From Tamarix chinensis (taxonomy: Eukaryota > Streptophyta > Magnoliopsida > Caryophyllales > Tamaricaceae): a stretch of 64,000 nt of DNA. The position numbers and the translations under genes were made by a program. The notes below the pieces were generated by a model. It did no database searches. It saw only the letters and a program-made list of their open reading frames with translations, and was not told the origin of the DNA. This document shows, in pieces, positions 36,135 to 48,751 of this stretch. Location: NCBI GenBank assembly GCA_030549775.1, contig CM060172.1, forward strand, positions 129,445,122 to 129,509,121. Reading direction: 5' to 3'. Within the stretch, counting starts at the first letter, position 1, and every line of letters begins with the position of its first letter.

Positions 36135-37400
36135 TTGTTTAATACCACTTTTCCTTCTCTTTTTCCTTTTTCCCTTTTTCCTTCTCCTTTTCCTTCTTTT
36201 TTCTCTTTTCTTTCTTTTTCTTCTTCTTTGGGCCGCCTGCTGGCTATCCTGCCCTTCTCCTGCGCTTGGGCCGCCAGCCCGTCTCTCCCCCTCCTCCCTC
36301 CTTTCCTTTTTCCTTTCCCCGACCTGGCTCCTTTCTTCCTTCTCCCACACGAGCCGGCCTGTCCCCTTTCTTTTATTTCCTTTCTTCCTCGACCGAGCCA
36401 GCCCGTTTCTTTTTCCTTCGGTCGTTCGTCGCGCCCAGCACCCAGCCTCCCCTTTCTACTTCTTCTTTCTTTCTTCTTCCTCTTTCCCCGGCGAAAATCC
36501 CGACCCCCGCCATCCCACCTGCAAATCCCTCTCCCCCATTGCTTCCCCCTATCTCTCTCTCTCTCTCCCTCTCATCGATTTCTCTACCCCATCCCGGTCC
36601 CACCATCCCGGTCTCCCTTCCCCCATGCCCAGCCATACCTCCCTTCTCTCTCTCCCTGCTACCGCCATTCCTCTACCACCCTATCGCTACCCCTCGAGCA
36701 CCCTATCCCTTCCTCTTTCTCCTTCTTCTTTTTCTTCTTCCCTTCTTGTTCCATTCGGCCATTTTTCGAGCCATATATGCCTTGCCCGAGCCTCCTTTTT
36801 CTCCATTTCTTTTCCTCCCCTCTCTCGCCTTGCTTTTGTTTTGCTGCCCATCTCCACCGCTTTCACCGCCTCAACAGCCACCTGCACCACCCTCTACATC
36901 ACCCCGAACCATCACAACCCCACAGCCTCCTTATTCCTCCTTTCTTCTTTTTCTCTTCTTTACCCCCTTCTCAGCAAGCACCCTATGCTGCCCCGATCCA
37001 CCGTCGTCCCGCCTCCTCTACCGCCACCTGAGCCACCACAGTAATCCCTGCAACCCCCTTCACCATCCCCAATCATCCTTTGCACGAAACCGCCACCTGA
37101 AAGCCTTCATTTTCCCTCTCCCTTTTCCTTCCTCACCAGCCCCCATTTCGAATCCCTCCTCGGCCGCCACCTTCGCAGCCTCACTGCCACCACCCTTAGT
37201 TGCCTTCAACCCATCCTCGACCACCACCTACACCCCCTCTCCACTTCTGCACCATTCCCTTGCCCCAAATCCTTCCCCATCATGTCTTTTTCTTAGCCCC
37301 AAACCACTAACCCGAAAGTGCCCAATTTTCCCTCTTTTCACCACCTTCGAGCCCCCTCCTCCTTCTTTCCTTGCATGCAGCTCATGCTGCATGAGCAGGA
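36135..37400. other. CT-rich low-complexity block in X2
   Basis: Strong pyrimidine bias gives spurious proline-, serine- and phenylalanine-rich open frames of up to 384 codons. There are no domains, and X1 and X3 have purine-rich equivalents on the opposite strand, so this is LTR sequence, not a gene. Confidence 0.85.
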
Positions 37401-38039
37401 TGAGTTGCTTCCTTTGTTGATTAATTTGGGAAATAATAATGTAATAATATTTAATTTAAGTATTTGATTAATTAAGCGTTATAAAGCCTTATACTTTGAT
37501 TTTTATTATTTCTAATGTAATAAGTCTTGATATTATTTTTAGGTATTGGTTTTGATAATCAAAGCTTTAACCTTAAACCGGAATACATGTAAGGTTCGTT
37601 TTTGTGGGAATAGAGGTAACTGTTAAATCCCACTTAAACGCATGGATTAACGTATGTTAGCACATTAGGCATTTTTAATGTGTATTATGCTTGATATATG
37701 TTGTTTAATATATTATATGTGGTTTCTTGTGTTGGTTGATAAAAGGAAGCATGATAGGTTATATGATATGTATGGAAATATTGTTTAAGGTAAGAGTTTT
37801 GTTAATAAAAATGTTAAGTATTATCCATGTTATATTATGCTATTGTGATCTTTAATGCATGAGTAATCTTTTGAGAGTCTTAGGGGATTTTAGTAATGTA
37901 TCTTGTACAAGAATATGGCTTAATATATATATATGGGTGCTAATAAGTATTATATTAATTATAAGAGTTATGGATGAGGTGTTAATATTAATATTTTATG
38001 TAGTAATAATAATCATTTAATATAAGTGGTGTACTAAGG

Positions 38040-38860
38040 GGCAAAATGGTAACTTTGAATTAAAAAGGGTATTACGGTAATTTTGGAGGCAAGGGCAAAG
38101 TGGTAATTTTGTTATTAAAGCATAAAAGGGTAATTTTGGAATTAACGAATAAAATGGTAATTTTGGAAGTAAGGGGGTAAAATGGTAATTTCATAATTAA
38201 AGGGGTAAAATGATAATTTTGTGAATAAAGGGTAAAATAGTAACTAAAGGGTAAATTGGTAATTTTGTAATAAAAGGACAAAATGGTTGTTTGGTAATAA
38301 AAAAGGCAAAATGGTAATTTTGTAATTAAAGGGTAAAGTGGTAATTTTGTAATCAAAGGGCAAAATAGTAATTTGGTGATTAAAGGGCAATTAGTAATTT
38401 GGTGATTAAAGGGAAAATAGTAATTTTATGATTAAAGGATAAAATGGTAATTTTGTAATTAAAGGGAAAATGGTAATTTTGTGATTAAAGGGCAAAATGT
38501 TAACTTGGAAATTAAAAAAGGTAAAATGGTAATTTCGTAATTAAGGATAAAATGGTAATTTTATAAGTGAAAGGGTGTCATGGTAATTTTTGAAATTTAA
38601 GGGGTAAAATGGTAAATTTGAAAGTAAAGGGGTGAAATGGTAATTTTGTAAATAAAAGGGCAGTAAAAGTTGGAAATTGGAAAGGAGTAGCTTGATAATT
38701 ATAATAATTAAGAAGGGTTAAATAATAATTTAAAAAATTAAAGGGTAATTTGGTAATTAGGATAATGAACAGGGGTAATTTGGTAATTTGATCAACTAAA
38801 GGGCAACTTTTTAATTATAATAAAGGAAATGGGCGAATTGCTAATCTAACCAACCAAATG
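38040..38860. repeat. Degenerate minisatellite (GGTAATTTTG / AAAGGGTAAAATGG)
   Basis: About thirty imperfect units of 22-28 bases. The reverse complement of this motif forms 19735-20590 in X1, which lies in the opposite orientation. Confidence 0.9.
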
Positions 38861-39859
38861 GAAAATATATTAAGTGTAACAATTACGAAGTGTGATTAGT
38901 GGCCTAATAAGTGTGGAAGATAGCTTGGTAACCTAAACCGAGTAAGGGTGTGGCTAAGACCGAATGTGTGCTATGTGTCCTACATGCCTTGGATGCCCTA
39001 TATAATTTATATGTCGTGTTCTATATGCTATTATCTTAATTATTTCATGTGTGGCGTGGCTTAGAACCGAGATGTGTGTATGTGCCCTCTTTTGGTATGT
39101 GCTAATATGGATATACTGTAAGTTATGATGTGATATGATATAGCCCTTTAGGACATGCATGCTAGGATAATTAACGTGGTGATGTGGGATGAAGGCATGA
39201 AAAATAAAAATGAAAAAATAGGATAACTAAGGGGAAGTAAGTTGGCTAATGTAGGTATAGGAGGAACTAGGGTTTGCATGGGATGGTTAGAGTCTACATG
39301 GGGGCAAACTTTATGTATGGAAAGTTGCCTTGGGGCATGAGGAAGGTAATAGAAGTGTCGTTTGGGTGTTTGGGGGATTTGGGAAAAAATAGTACGTGGG
39401 AAAGTGTAAGAGTGCGTAGGAGACCAGGCTAGGGTTAGAAGGAAATCCTAATTTGAGTAGGTGGAAGAAGCAAAAGAAAATAGTAAAAATAAATGAGAAT
39501 GAGTGGGGTAGAAAGTGAGGGTTGGATATAAGGGTCGTGACGCGTGGAGTGTTGAAATAGTCTGGATTATGTAAGGTAGAGAAGGATGGGCCACATAGGC
39601 CTGGATTAGGGTTTTGGAGAAACCCTAGGGTGAGGCGGTGAATGGGCTTGACCCACACACTTAGGAGTCGGGTTCCCCGTGTGAGTAAGTGGATTAAGGG
39701 AAGGATGTCAGGGCGAGTTAGGAGGTGCCGAATCTCAAGATATGGGACGGGCCCTCCTGGGAGGATAAGCATAGCTGGAGTTAGCCATGCATGTCAAGAG
39801 TGAAATACTTTTGAATAAGATACGGTAAGACACTAATCACTTAAATAGGAAGATGTTGA

Positions 39860-40210
39860 GCCGGGTCCAGCCGATCCACCGGTTAGGAATAGTGATTAAG
39901 GTTTTTACCCTATAAGTGACCGATCCACCGGTGAATAATAGTGGTGTGGACATCGTCCAGCAAGTGATCGGCCCACCGAAAATAATAGTGGGGGATCCCA
40001 AGCTCAATAAACCAAACCCTAATTGTTAAGACACATAAAAGAAACTAAGTACTTACAGTGGAATACCATGAGAGTCGGGGCCAGACCAATCCACCAGAAT
40101 AATAGTGGCCAGGAGCGTTTTGCCCTAGAGACCGATCCACCGGCATATAATAGTGGTTAGGTGCGTTCTGCCCTATAAGTGACCGATCCACCAGCTATAA
40201 TAGTTGGGTT
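39860..40210. repeat. CCGATCCACCGG repeat zone
   Basis: Five or six irregular units carry GACCGATCCACCGG followed by AATAATAGTGG. X3 has a related zone at 43780-44200 (CCACTATTATTA with ACCGGTAGAACAG) in reverse complement. Confidence 0.85.
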
Positions 40211-40947
40211 CCCGCACTCACATAGATATTTATAATTCGAGTTGATTGATTAATGATGGACTAATGGCCTTAAGGCCCTAAAAGTATCGAGTATTTATTA
40301 TGGCCTATTAATGTTTGGTTGACTTGTTAAGTATGTGAATGGAAGAAAGTGAATGTTATGTATACACCATTAATATCTGATTGACTTGTTGAATATGTGA
40401 ATGTATGGATCTGAATATTATGTTTACATATGTCGTTATGTATGGATATAGTAGTATATCATGTGTTACATTGCGTGCCTACTTTTAAGTACGTTTTAAA
40501 GGGTTACTCAGTATCGTAGTACTAAAGGATTCCATTCGTGGGGCCCCTGCCTATTCAATGGGCAGTACCCCTTGCACGTCGTATTCGGTGTTACTCAAGT
40601 GGGCCATCAGGAAGGAGCATAAGGAACTATCTGGAACTGTTAGGGTTGTACTCCATCTCCTTTGAATTCACAGTTTCTATATATTTGTTGTTTTATAACC
40701 ACCACCGGTGGATTATACTTTTATAAAATGTTTACTTGCGCTACTCTGATTTAAATATGTTTGAATTTCTCGTAAATTATGTTTTTCTCTTTTAAGCTTA
40801 GCACTTGGTATTGGAACGGTAGGAGTGAACCGGTCTGGTACTAAGTGTGGCAGTAATATCCCCAAACTTTATAGTTTATTAATTTGCTTCCGCTAATTTT
40901 CTTTTAATTAAACAAAATTTTTTAGTAGTGAATTTTGGGGTGTTACA

Positions 40948-40952
40948 ATCTA
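40948..40952. repeat. TSD ATCTA, right copy, of X2
   Basis: Matches 35816-35820. Confidence 0.9.
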
Positions 40953-41640
40953 CCTCCATCCCCTTTAAGACAATACCTTCTTACACTATTAGATAACATT
41001 TTTTCCAATTTAATATAATATTGGTATCCTCACAATGTCTTAGAACAAGTTCAAGGTTATCCAAAAATGCATTGAAAGATGAGCCGAACACTAAAAATTT
41101 ATCCATAAAAATTTTCATAAAATTCTCAACCATATCATGAAATATGATCAACATGCATCTTTGGAAAGTAGAAGGATCATTACAAAGGCTAGAAGTCATT
41201 TGTCTATATGAAAAGGTACCATAAGGACAAATAAAAGTGGTATTTTCTTAGTCCTCAGGGGATATAGAGATTTTTGTATAACCAGAATAGCCATATAGAA
41301 AGTAGTAAAATTAATGCTCCTGCTAAATATTCAAGCATTTGGTTAATAAAGGGAAGAGGGAGATGATATTTTCTTGTGGCATTATTTAATTTTCTGAATT
41401 CAATACAAACATGTCATCCCATAATAATCCTAGTTGTTATCAATTCATTATTATCATTTTTAACCATAGTAATTCCACCTTTCTTAGGAATCACTTATAT
41501 AGGATTAACTTGAGAGCTATCAGAGATGGGATAGATCATACTTGTATCCAATATCTTAATTACTTCTTTCTTCACCACCTCTTTCATTGTTGGGTTTAGT
41601 CACCTTTGAGGTTGGATCACCTTTTATGGTTATCTTCTAA
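40953..41640 (-). pseudogene. Athila AT1 reverse transcriptase, N-terminal and palm part
   Basis: The open piece 40981-41199 reads SSLCNDPSTFQRCMLIIF, then ENFMKIFMDKFLVFGSSF and LRHCEDTNIILNWKKCY. The catalytic FMDD box is FMDK, so the enzyme is dead. Upstream text gives TTFICPYGTFSYRQM with frameshifts. The frame runs to GMEVD at 40953 and continues at 35815 once X2 is removed. Confidence 0.9.
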
Positions 41641-41746
41641 GAGGATTTTGTGCATGCATCTAAAAGGACTAATCCCTTTGATATCAACAATGGTCCGTCC
41701 AAAGGCCTTTTTTTCTCTCCCTAAGCACTCTCATCATCTTTTCTTC

Positions 41747-42112
41747 CTACAGCACAATTAATGATGAAGAAATACTAATAAGAAAAGTATAATTATGACC
41801 AAGAAAAATATACTTTAAGTGTTCAGGAAGTTGATTGAGTTCCAAATTTGGTGACTCCTCAATAGATGGTTTTAACTTGGGGAATTGATATCTCTCTAGT
41901 CCTTGTAAAGGGACTAATTTGTTTCTCTCATAAGGTGGATGAGCGCTTAGATATTGAATAACTTCTTCAACCCTTTTTCCTTCTTCATTCCCTTGAGATT
42001 GTACCAAACACCTCTCTAAAGGATATTGTATAACACTGGAAAAAAAATTATAAATCACTTCATATAATATATCAATTTTATAGCAAGTGTTATCCTCAAA
42101 AGGGTATTTCAT
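41747..42112 (-). pseudogene. Athila AT1 protease-RT linker
   Basis: An open 121-codon stretch with KLKPSIEESPNLELNQLPEH and LKYIFLGHNYTFLISIS, the segment between protease and RT in Athila polyproteins. It is in the same orientation as its neighbours. Confidence 0.87.
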
Positions 42113-42151
42113 GATTTTAAAAACATTGAATGTACCTTCCTCACCTCGAAA

Positions 42152-42475
42152 TCAAATAATCAACTTACCCTCGTGGACATTAGTCAAATTCTTTCCTATA
42201 GCTAGAAATGGTCTACCAAGAATGAGAGGAATCCTTGGATCCTCTTCCATATCAAGCACAACTAAATCAACAAGAAATATAAATTTGTCCACTTTCACCA
42301 AAACATCTTTTATTATTCCCCTAGGATATTTGATAGATCTATCAGCTAGCTGCAAAGACATGTTAGTGGGTTTTGGCTCTCCTAAACACAAACGCTTAAA
42401 AAAAGAGAAAGACATCAAATTTATGCTAGCACCTAAGTCACATAGCACTTCATCAAATTTTAAATTTCCAATCAC
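42152..42475 (-). pseudogene. Athila AT1 aspartic protease
   Basis: 107 codons open, with the active-site region CDLGASINLMS (the DSGAS variant usual in Athila), LQLADRSIKYPRGIIKDV, LVKVDKFIFLVDLVVLDM and LILGRPFLA. The retropepsin cleaves Gag-Pol. This stretch has no stop, but the rest of the polyprotein is broken. Confidence 0.93.
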
Positions 42476-43170
42476 ACAAAGAATAGTAAAAATTCTTGGA
42501 TATTCATCTTAGGTGGTAATATATTTTGTAAAATAGTATAAAAATCCTCATTCAATCTAATGGTACCACAACCTTCCAATTTTTTTTATGAGTAATAATA
42601 TACTTAAGAAATTTGGCATAGTTAGGCATCTACCTCATAATATCAATTAGTGGCAATTAATATGCACTTTCTTCAAAATATCAAGAAACTTATTAAATTA
42701 TGTATCCAACTTACTTTGGACTATTATACTAGGAAATGGAGGAGGAGGGATATGTGGTTTTACATCTTAAAATGGGGTCTTAGTTACTCTTCTTGTGACT
42801 TAGACATTGATTCTAAAGCTTTCTCCTCTTATTTCATTACTTGAGGTTGTGGTTCAGGTAGCGTCTTCCCACTCCTTAATGATATAACATTGACTTGCTC
42901 TTTTAGGTTTGTCACTATGTCGCTTAGCAATGTGTTGGGTTCCCTTCCAAAAATTACATTAGCTAATTTCCCATTATTTGCTTCCAACTTCTTGATTGAG
43001 GCTTCTTGATTTTAAAAATGTGTCTCTACAGTGATAATGAACTTGTTCATCATTTCTTATCATGAAGGCTTCTACGGTTGCAAAGGGCATTGGAGCAAGT
43101 GACATAGGTGTTTATGGTGGGGTTCTAGGGGCCCTTACCGAATTGTCATTTCTCCAACTAAAATTTAGAT
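42476..43170 (-). pseudogene. Athila AT1 gag C-terminal part to protease
   Basis: From the - strand, the sequence just left of X3 reads LNFSWRNDNS, which joins YNPGWRNY on the far side of X3. The rest to 42476 is frameshifted Gag-to-protease sequence that I cannot assign residue by residue. Confidence 0.72.
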
Positions 43171-43175
43171 AATTC
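43171..43175. repeat. TSD AATTC, left copy, of X3
   Basis: Pairs with GATTC at 46261-46265, four of five bases matching. Coding sense on both sides supports AATTC as the original. Confidence 0.75.
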
Positions 43176-43779
43176 TATAACACCCCAAAATTTCAAAACT
43201 TAAAAATTTCGTTTCAAAGAGTTAATAACGGAAGCCAAAACACAAAATATAGGGTGTCACACTACATTCAACATAGAAGAGGTATTCCCTATACCCAGTA
43301 TATGCTGGGTGCAAGGCAAAAGTAACCTTATACCTAGGAATCAAGTGTAGGAAGCACTTGATTCCACAACAATACAGGATATGAAAGAGAGAGAAGGAAA
43401 TAAATAGTAAAAATAGAGGACTAAGAGTCCAAAGAGAGATAGAGATATCCAGATAACCATACCCTTTGCCAATTCATTTAGCACTCACCCAAGGCAACCA
43501 CATCAAGCTAATAATCATCAATCACCTACAAAAATTGGGCGGATCTGCTTGCGGAAATGAGCGGCACCCATGAAAAGAATGATCAGTATGATATGTACTG
43601 AGTAAGGCAACGGTACAATCAAGTAGGGTTACACATGATACAAGAATTCTCATAAGCAAATCATACATGTGTCAATCAAAGAATGCCAGATAATTACTAA
43701 TTCCAAGTCTTTCATTACATACACTATATTCCAATCTTTTGTTTACGTTGAGTTTAAGGACCCTACTATTCTTAAACTG

Positions 43780-44200
43780 ATGGAACAGTCTGAAACACCT
43801 CTCGGGGACAACACACCCTAGCCACTATTATTATTTAATGGAACGGAGCCAACACCTCTCAGAGTAAAATATTCCTGAGCCACTATTATTAAACCGGTAG
43901 AACAGTTTGAAGCACCTCTCAAGGACAACACACTTGAGCCACTATTATTATTTTGTGGAACGGATTCAACACCTCGGTCCTGACTCACGTAGTTTTCCAC
44001 TTTACATGACTAGTATCTTTCCATTTATACTTTATCTCTTAATTATATTTTCATTTATGTTGAGTATAGGGCCCCATTATTCTTAATACAATGGAGCGGA
44101 CTGATGCACCTCTTGGAGACAACAAATCCGAGCTACTATTATTATCCGATGGAATGGACCCATATAAACACCTGAGCCCGACTCATGTGATCTTTCTCTT
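43780..44200. repeat. Repeat zone with CCACTATTATTA units of about 60 bp
   Basis: Four to five units carry GGAACAG/GGAACGG, ACACCTCTC, GGACAACACA and CCACTATTATTA in the same order. Confidence 0.88.
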
Positions 44201-45570
44201 TAAATGATTAGTACCTTATTCAGAGTCGATTGTATATTATCATGCTAAATTTATATAAATCATAAGACATACAAATGAACAACATAAGTACAACCATATA
44301 ATTACCCTCAAATGATCATCATACCCTTAGGGTAGTCAAGACAATCGTGTTCTCCTAAAGGCTTTATGAAATTCAAAACATATAAATTTCCAATCATTAT
44401 CCGAAGCACATATCATTCGTTTTCCATAGATATCATGTATCTAATATTATACCTAAATACATACTTACATAATTTCATTACTCTCAAGAATATCATTTCA
44501 TAGCATTTCCATAAATAAATTATTCAATACAACATACTCAACACAAAATCACATACAAAAATACATACATCACATAGAGCTCTAGCTACAACATGTATCC
44601 TTACCAACAAAGACACTGGGCTCTATGCACATAAATCCTAGAACTCCTCCAAAATCATTGGAAGATCACCTACAAAAAATAAGATAAAAATATGAATAGG
44701 ATTGAAGATTAAAATTGAGAGGGAAGTGAAGGTAGAGGAGGGTAAAAATAGAATTAACTGGAGTAAAATGGAAGCTTGAATTATATGGAAGTGTAGAGGA
44801 ATGTGTGGTGGAGCCATGGTTAAATTTTTGTGGTGTTTGGATAAGGATTGGGGTTGAAAATAAGGGTGCATGGCCAAAATGGGAAGTTGCACAGTCGTGC
44901 ATTAGGCGGTGAAACTTTTGGTCAAGAGAAAATAAGGTGCACGTTCAGGTGGTGTAAAAGTTGCACATTTGTGCAACAATAGGCTGAGAGAAATTATGAT
45001 GCACAGTAAGGTGGTGTAAAAGTTGTATGGCTACAGGAGATTTTAAGTGTTGCACGGCCATGCACTCTACAACATTGCAATGAATGAGGGGAAGATGAAG
45101 GGAAAAGAGGTGGTGGTTGGCGGCGATGACCGATGACGGCGAGGGGAAAGGTTGGGGCAACCTTGATGGTCTGTCCACTAGCCAAAGGGAGGGGATTGGT
45201 GGCCAAGGTGGTGCATGGTGGTGGATTGGGTGGTGCAAAAGCTAAAAATAGGGAAATAAAGAGAAGAAAAGAGAAGGAAGAGAGAGCTCGGGCAATGAAT
45301 TTTAACACAGAAAGGATAGATTGGAGGCCAAACAAACAGAAAAAAAAAAGAAAAAAAAAGAGGAGAGTATGGGTGGGGGTGTGTGTGTGTATGGTCATGT
45401 GTGCATGTATGTATGGTGCGAATCGGGGAAGAAGAAAACAGAGGGGAAGGGAGATGTGTGACGGGTGTGCAAGCCCAAAAATGGTGACAGTGGAGGTGAT
45501 GGTTGAGTGTCGTGGTGATATATTGTAGGTGATGGAAATTGTTATGAGTGTGGGTTGCGTAAGGATAAGG

Positions 45571-45587
45571 AAGAAGAAGAAGAAGAA

Positions 45588-45618
<31 letters not shown>

Positions 45619-45766
45619 AAGAAGAAGAAGAAGAAGAAGAAGAAGAAGAAGAAGAAGAAGAAGAAGAAGAAGAAGAAGAAGAAGAAGAAGAAGAAGAAGA
45701 AGAAGAAGAAGAAGAAGAAGAAGAAGAAGAAGAAGAAGAAGAAGAAGAAGAAGAAGAAGAAGAAGA
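45571..45766. repeat. Long AAG microsatellite
   Basis: About 65 units with one early AAT interruption. Poly-lysine, poly-serine and poly-leucine frames across it are artefacts. Confidence 0.98.
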
Positions 45767-46260
45767 GTGGCAGGGGAGGTGATGGTATTCAGCTTGGCAA
45801 GGGAAGAGAAGGAGAAAGAAGATAGGCATGAGGGATGGCAAGGATGATGGTGAGATGATGGTGGCAGGGTGCTGGCGAGAGGAAGCATGTGGGAAGTCAA
45901 TTTGGTGGTGTCATGGTGCAAAGGAGCCAAAGTCCTTCATGCCACAAGGAAAAACGACGTAGGAGAAGAAGGAAAAAGAAACGAAAAGGAGAAAGAAAAG
46001 GAAAAAAGAGAAGGGTTAGGGGATTAAGATTATATTAAGTGATATTGGATTAGCCATAAGTAATTAAGATTAGTGAAAATTTTAGCTATTTTTATTTTGG
46101 TTTACAAATTACGGTTTATCCGGGTCAAGGTTTCTGTTTTGGTTAAAGTTTTAGAATTAAGAAATTAGGTTAAGACTAAAAATAAGAATTCTTGATATTA
46201 GAATCAAATTAGTGCATTAATGATGCGTGATTAAGCTAAGTAAATTTTTAGGGTATTATA

Positions 46261-46265
46261 GATTC
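46261..46265. repeat. TSD GATTC, right copy, of X3
   Basis: One mismatch to AATTC at 43171-43175. Confidence 0.72.
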
Positions 46266-47306
46266 CTCCACCCCGGATTATACATGTTTGAGTAAGAATT
46301 ATTTTGCTTGCCCACATTGTTAGCAATATAATTAACTTGATCAAAAGATATTTGGAAAGGATTACCTACTTGACACTGTGTGATAACATGTTATCTACCA
46401 CATAAGTCACAAATAGGTACAATTTCTTGAACCTGCATACATGAAACACCGCCTATATTATCTAATTTCTTAGTGATTAAATACATTTTAGCCTCTAATG
46501 TCGTGATGGAATCTATAGAATGAATTACCACATTCCTTTATACCTAAGCACATACAGAATGCCATTGGTGGGAATTGGAGACTAATTCATCAATAAAACT
46601 GTAAACTTGCTCTAGAGTCGTATTTATAATAGTATCACCTGCAGATGCACCTAGCATAAAATGGTTAGTAGCAAACATACCATTATAAAATGTTTACATT
46701 TGTAACCAAACAAGAAATCCATGATATGGAAATTTTTATAAATAATTCTTTAAATCATTCCCATGCGTCATAAAAGTGGTGATTTTATTCCTTAGCTTAG
46801 CAGTTTTTGCAAGTGGAAAAATTTTAGAAAGAAATAACATCACCAATTCATCTTAAGTTAAAATAGAACCAGGTGCTAAAAAATTTAAACAACTTTTAGC
46901 CTTGTCAGTTGTCACACAATGAGAATGAAAATAATCTAAGCCTAAAAGAGTTACTAGAAACACCATTTATTTTAAAAGTATCATAAATGTCTATAAAAGT
47001 GGTAATATGAGAGTGTGAGTCATCATTAGGTATACTTCCAAATTTGATAGAAGTTTGTATCATTTGAATAATCAAAGGCTCAATATCAAAATTATGCTAC
47101 TTAATCGTCGATCTTCTAATGGTTGATCCTGAATCTGTTGTACTAGGGATAGTATAGTCTTTTAATGATCTCCCAAGTTGTTGTAGCTGATTTTGCTCCC
47201 CATGAGCTATTTGTTGATTTTATTTTTTCACTGCCCTTAATTTACAAAACTTTCTTTCAATCTCTGGGTTTAAGGCTCCCAATTCACCAGGATTGCTTTG
47301 GGACAT
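46266..47306 (-). pseudogene. Athila AT1 gag, N-terminal part
   Basis: It starts at the ATG at 47304-47306 with MSQSNPGELGALNPEIERKF. Many stops follow. Near the other end a zinc knuckle reads CDLCGR, stop, HVITQC (the CX2CX4HX4C pattern), then NMYNPGWRNY, the classic Athila Gag motif, cut by X3 inside it. Confidence 0.88.
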
Positions 47307-47469
47307 GCACTAGTAACCTACACTAATACAAGAACTTCAAAGAACAAGAAAATTAAGTAAATTCAAAAAATAAAATAAAAGATAAATAAAATAAATAAAT
47401 AAGTAAATAAATGAATAAAATTTGCCTAGATCAATATTTAAAATTTTATATCTAGGGCTATAAAATTAG

Positions 47470-47487
47470 TCTTGAACAATGGTGCCA
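47470..47487 (-). other. Degenerate primer-binding site of Athila AT1
   Basis: On the - strand TGGCACCATTGTTCAAGA stands where Athila elements have TGGCGCCGTTGCCGGGGA. It lies six bases after the LTR end. The first ten bases match well, the rest poorly. Confidence 0.7.
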
Positions 47488-47493
47488 AAAACT

Positions 47494-48690
47494 TGATGTC
47501 GGCTAAATATACCTATCAGTAAGTATACCAGTCGCAAGTAATACATGGTATTAAGAGTACCAAATTATTGTTCCCACCGAGAATAAATAATAACACAAAG
47601 ACTCTAATTACTATAATTAGTCCTAATACATTGAAATCAAACAAAAAATTAACTAATTCTAAACCAAAATTTTCAAATCAACTAAATTAAGTTAAAATGG
47701 AATCAAACAAAAAATAATAAAGGTTAAACCAATTATTAAAAGCTAGTAAGGAATTCGGATCAACCACTATCCAATTATACTGAATAATTAATTAATTGCC
47801 TAATCTTTTCAATTACTATCTATATGTCAATAGGAATTTTTAACTAAAGCACTCTCTCGAGTTATATAGTCCTATCATCAATTATTGATCCCACTATCTA
47901 TTGTAAAATGATTTAAATAAAAGATAATGTTTTAGGTTCAATCAATTATTTATTATTCCTTATTTTTATATAAATTATGTAATTGTTCTCGCAACCCATT
48001 CAATTCCTATTTATATTATTTTATCTAAAGTAGAGAATCAGTTCTCCCATCTTTTCTTAATTAAATGCTAGTTAAAGGTGATCACTTTATTATTAAGCAC
48101 AATCTAGAACAACAGCATAAAATACATAGAACAATCTATTAACCAAGCAATAAATTAATCTATCTAGTATAAAGAATAGAGTTTCACCATATCCATGGTA
48201 AAATAAAATTAGAACATGATATTAATTAAATTAAATAAAGAATATAAATTACACATAAAATATTGAACCTAAGAATATTTGAATATAAAATTACATCACT
48301 TCAAATTCAAAATCATAACTGAAAAATAATAATGTGCTCGGATGACCGACATGTTTGAAATATTTTTTCCTTCTGTTTTTACATTCCTCTACATCTTCTT
48401 TTTTTTTCAATTTTCTCTCCTTGCCTTCTTTTATTTTTCTATCATCCTTGGGCTTCATGCCCTTTCTTCTCTTTTTTGTTTGTGCTCCACCGCCTCTCTC
48501 TACATCATTTTTCTTTTTCTTCTATCCTTCTCCTTCTCTCTCTAGTTGTCTCTACTTTTCTTTTCTTTTTTCTATTATAAATTTTTTCTCTACCTCCTCC
48601 CTCTACTATATTTCTACATCTCTTCTTTCTTATATATATGAATATATGTGTCATGCTTCTCCTTTTTTTTCTTTAGCCCACCTACCCGCT

Positions 48691-48751
<61 letters not shown>

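Larger units (their letters stand above)
35821..40947 (+). mobile_element. X2: 5127-bp probable solo LTR of the long-LTR chromovirus family
   Basis: It begins TGTAATCCCTCG and ends AATTTTGGGGTGTTACA, with a perfect 5-bp TSD ATCTA. It contains no gag, pol or primer site. Internally, in order: an AT-rich head; a CT-rich block (36140-37380); a GGTAATTTTG minisatellite (38040-38860); a CCGATCCACCGG repeat zone (39860-40210); and a final segment with GGCAGTAATATCCCC. The same order is found in X1, G2 and X3. It splits the RT of Athila AT1. It could alternatively be a non-autonomous long element (LARD-like), but no LTR pair is visible inside it. Confidence 0.87.
43176..46260 (-). mobile_element. 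X3: 3085-bp probable solo LTR of the long-LTR family
   Basis: The left end is TATAACACCCCAAAATTT and the right end TTTAGGGTATTATA, both one transition from TGTAACACC and GTGTTACA. It has a near-perfect TSD, no coding content and no primer site. It contains the ACCGGTAGAACAG repeat zone (43780-44200), a GA-rich block and a 196-bp AAG microsatellite. Its length matches the LTR length that I reconstruct for X1 (about 3.1 kb). It interrupts the gag of Athila AT1. Confidence 0.84.

Noticed and set aside
36135..37420. Open frames of 298 and 384 codons, rich in Pro, Ser and Phe
   Set aside because: They arise from pyrimidine-rich LTR sequence in X2. Overlapping frames are open on the same strand, no domain is seen, and the block lies inside a TSD-bounded element.
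45178..45930. Frames of up to 250 codons with poly-Leu, poly-Ser or poly-Lys
   Set aside because: Translation of the 196-bp AAG microsatellite in X3.
35821..46260. X2 and X3 as large DNA transposons, because of their inverted ends
   Set aside because: TG/CA termini, 5-bp duplications and the primer site plus gag next to the related G2 LTR point to LTRs of a Ty3/gypsy element.
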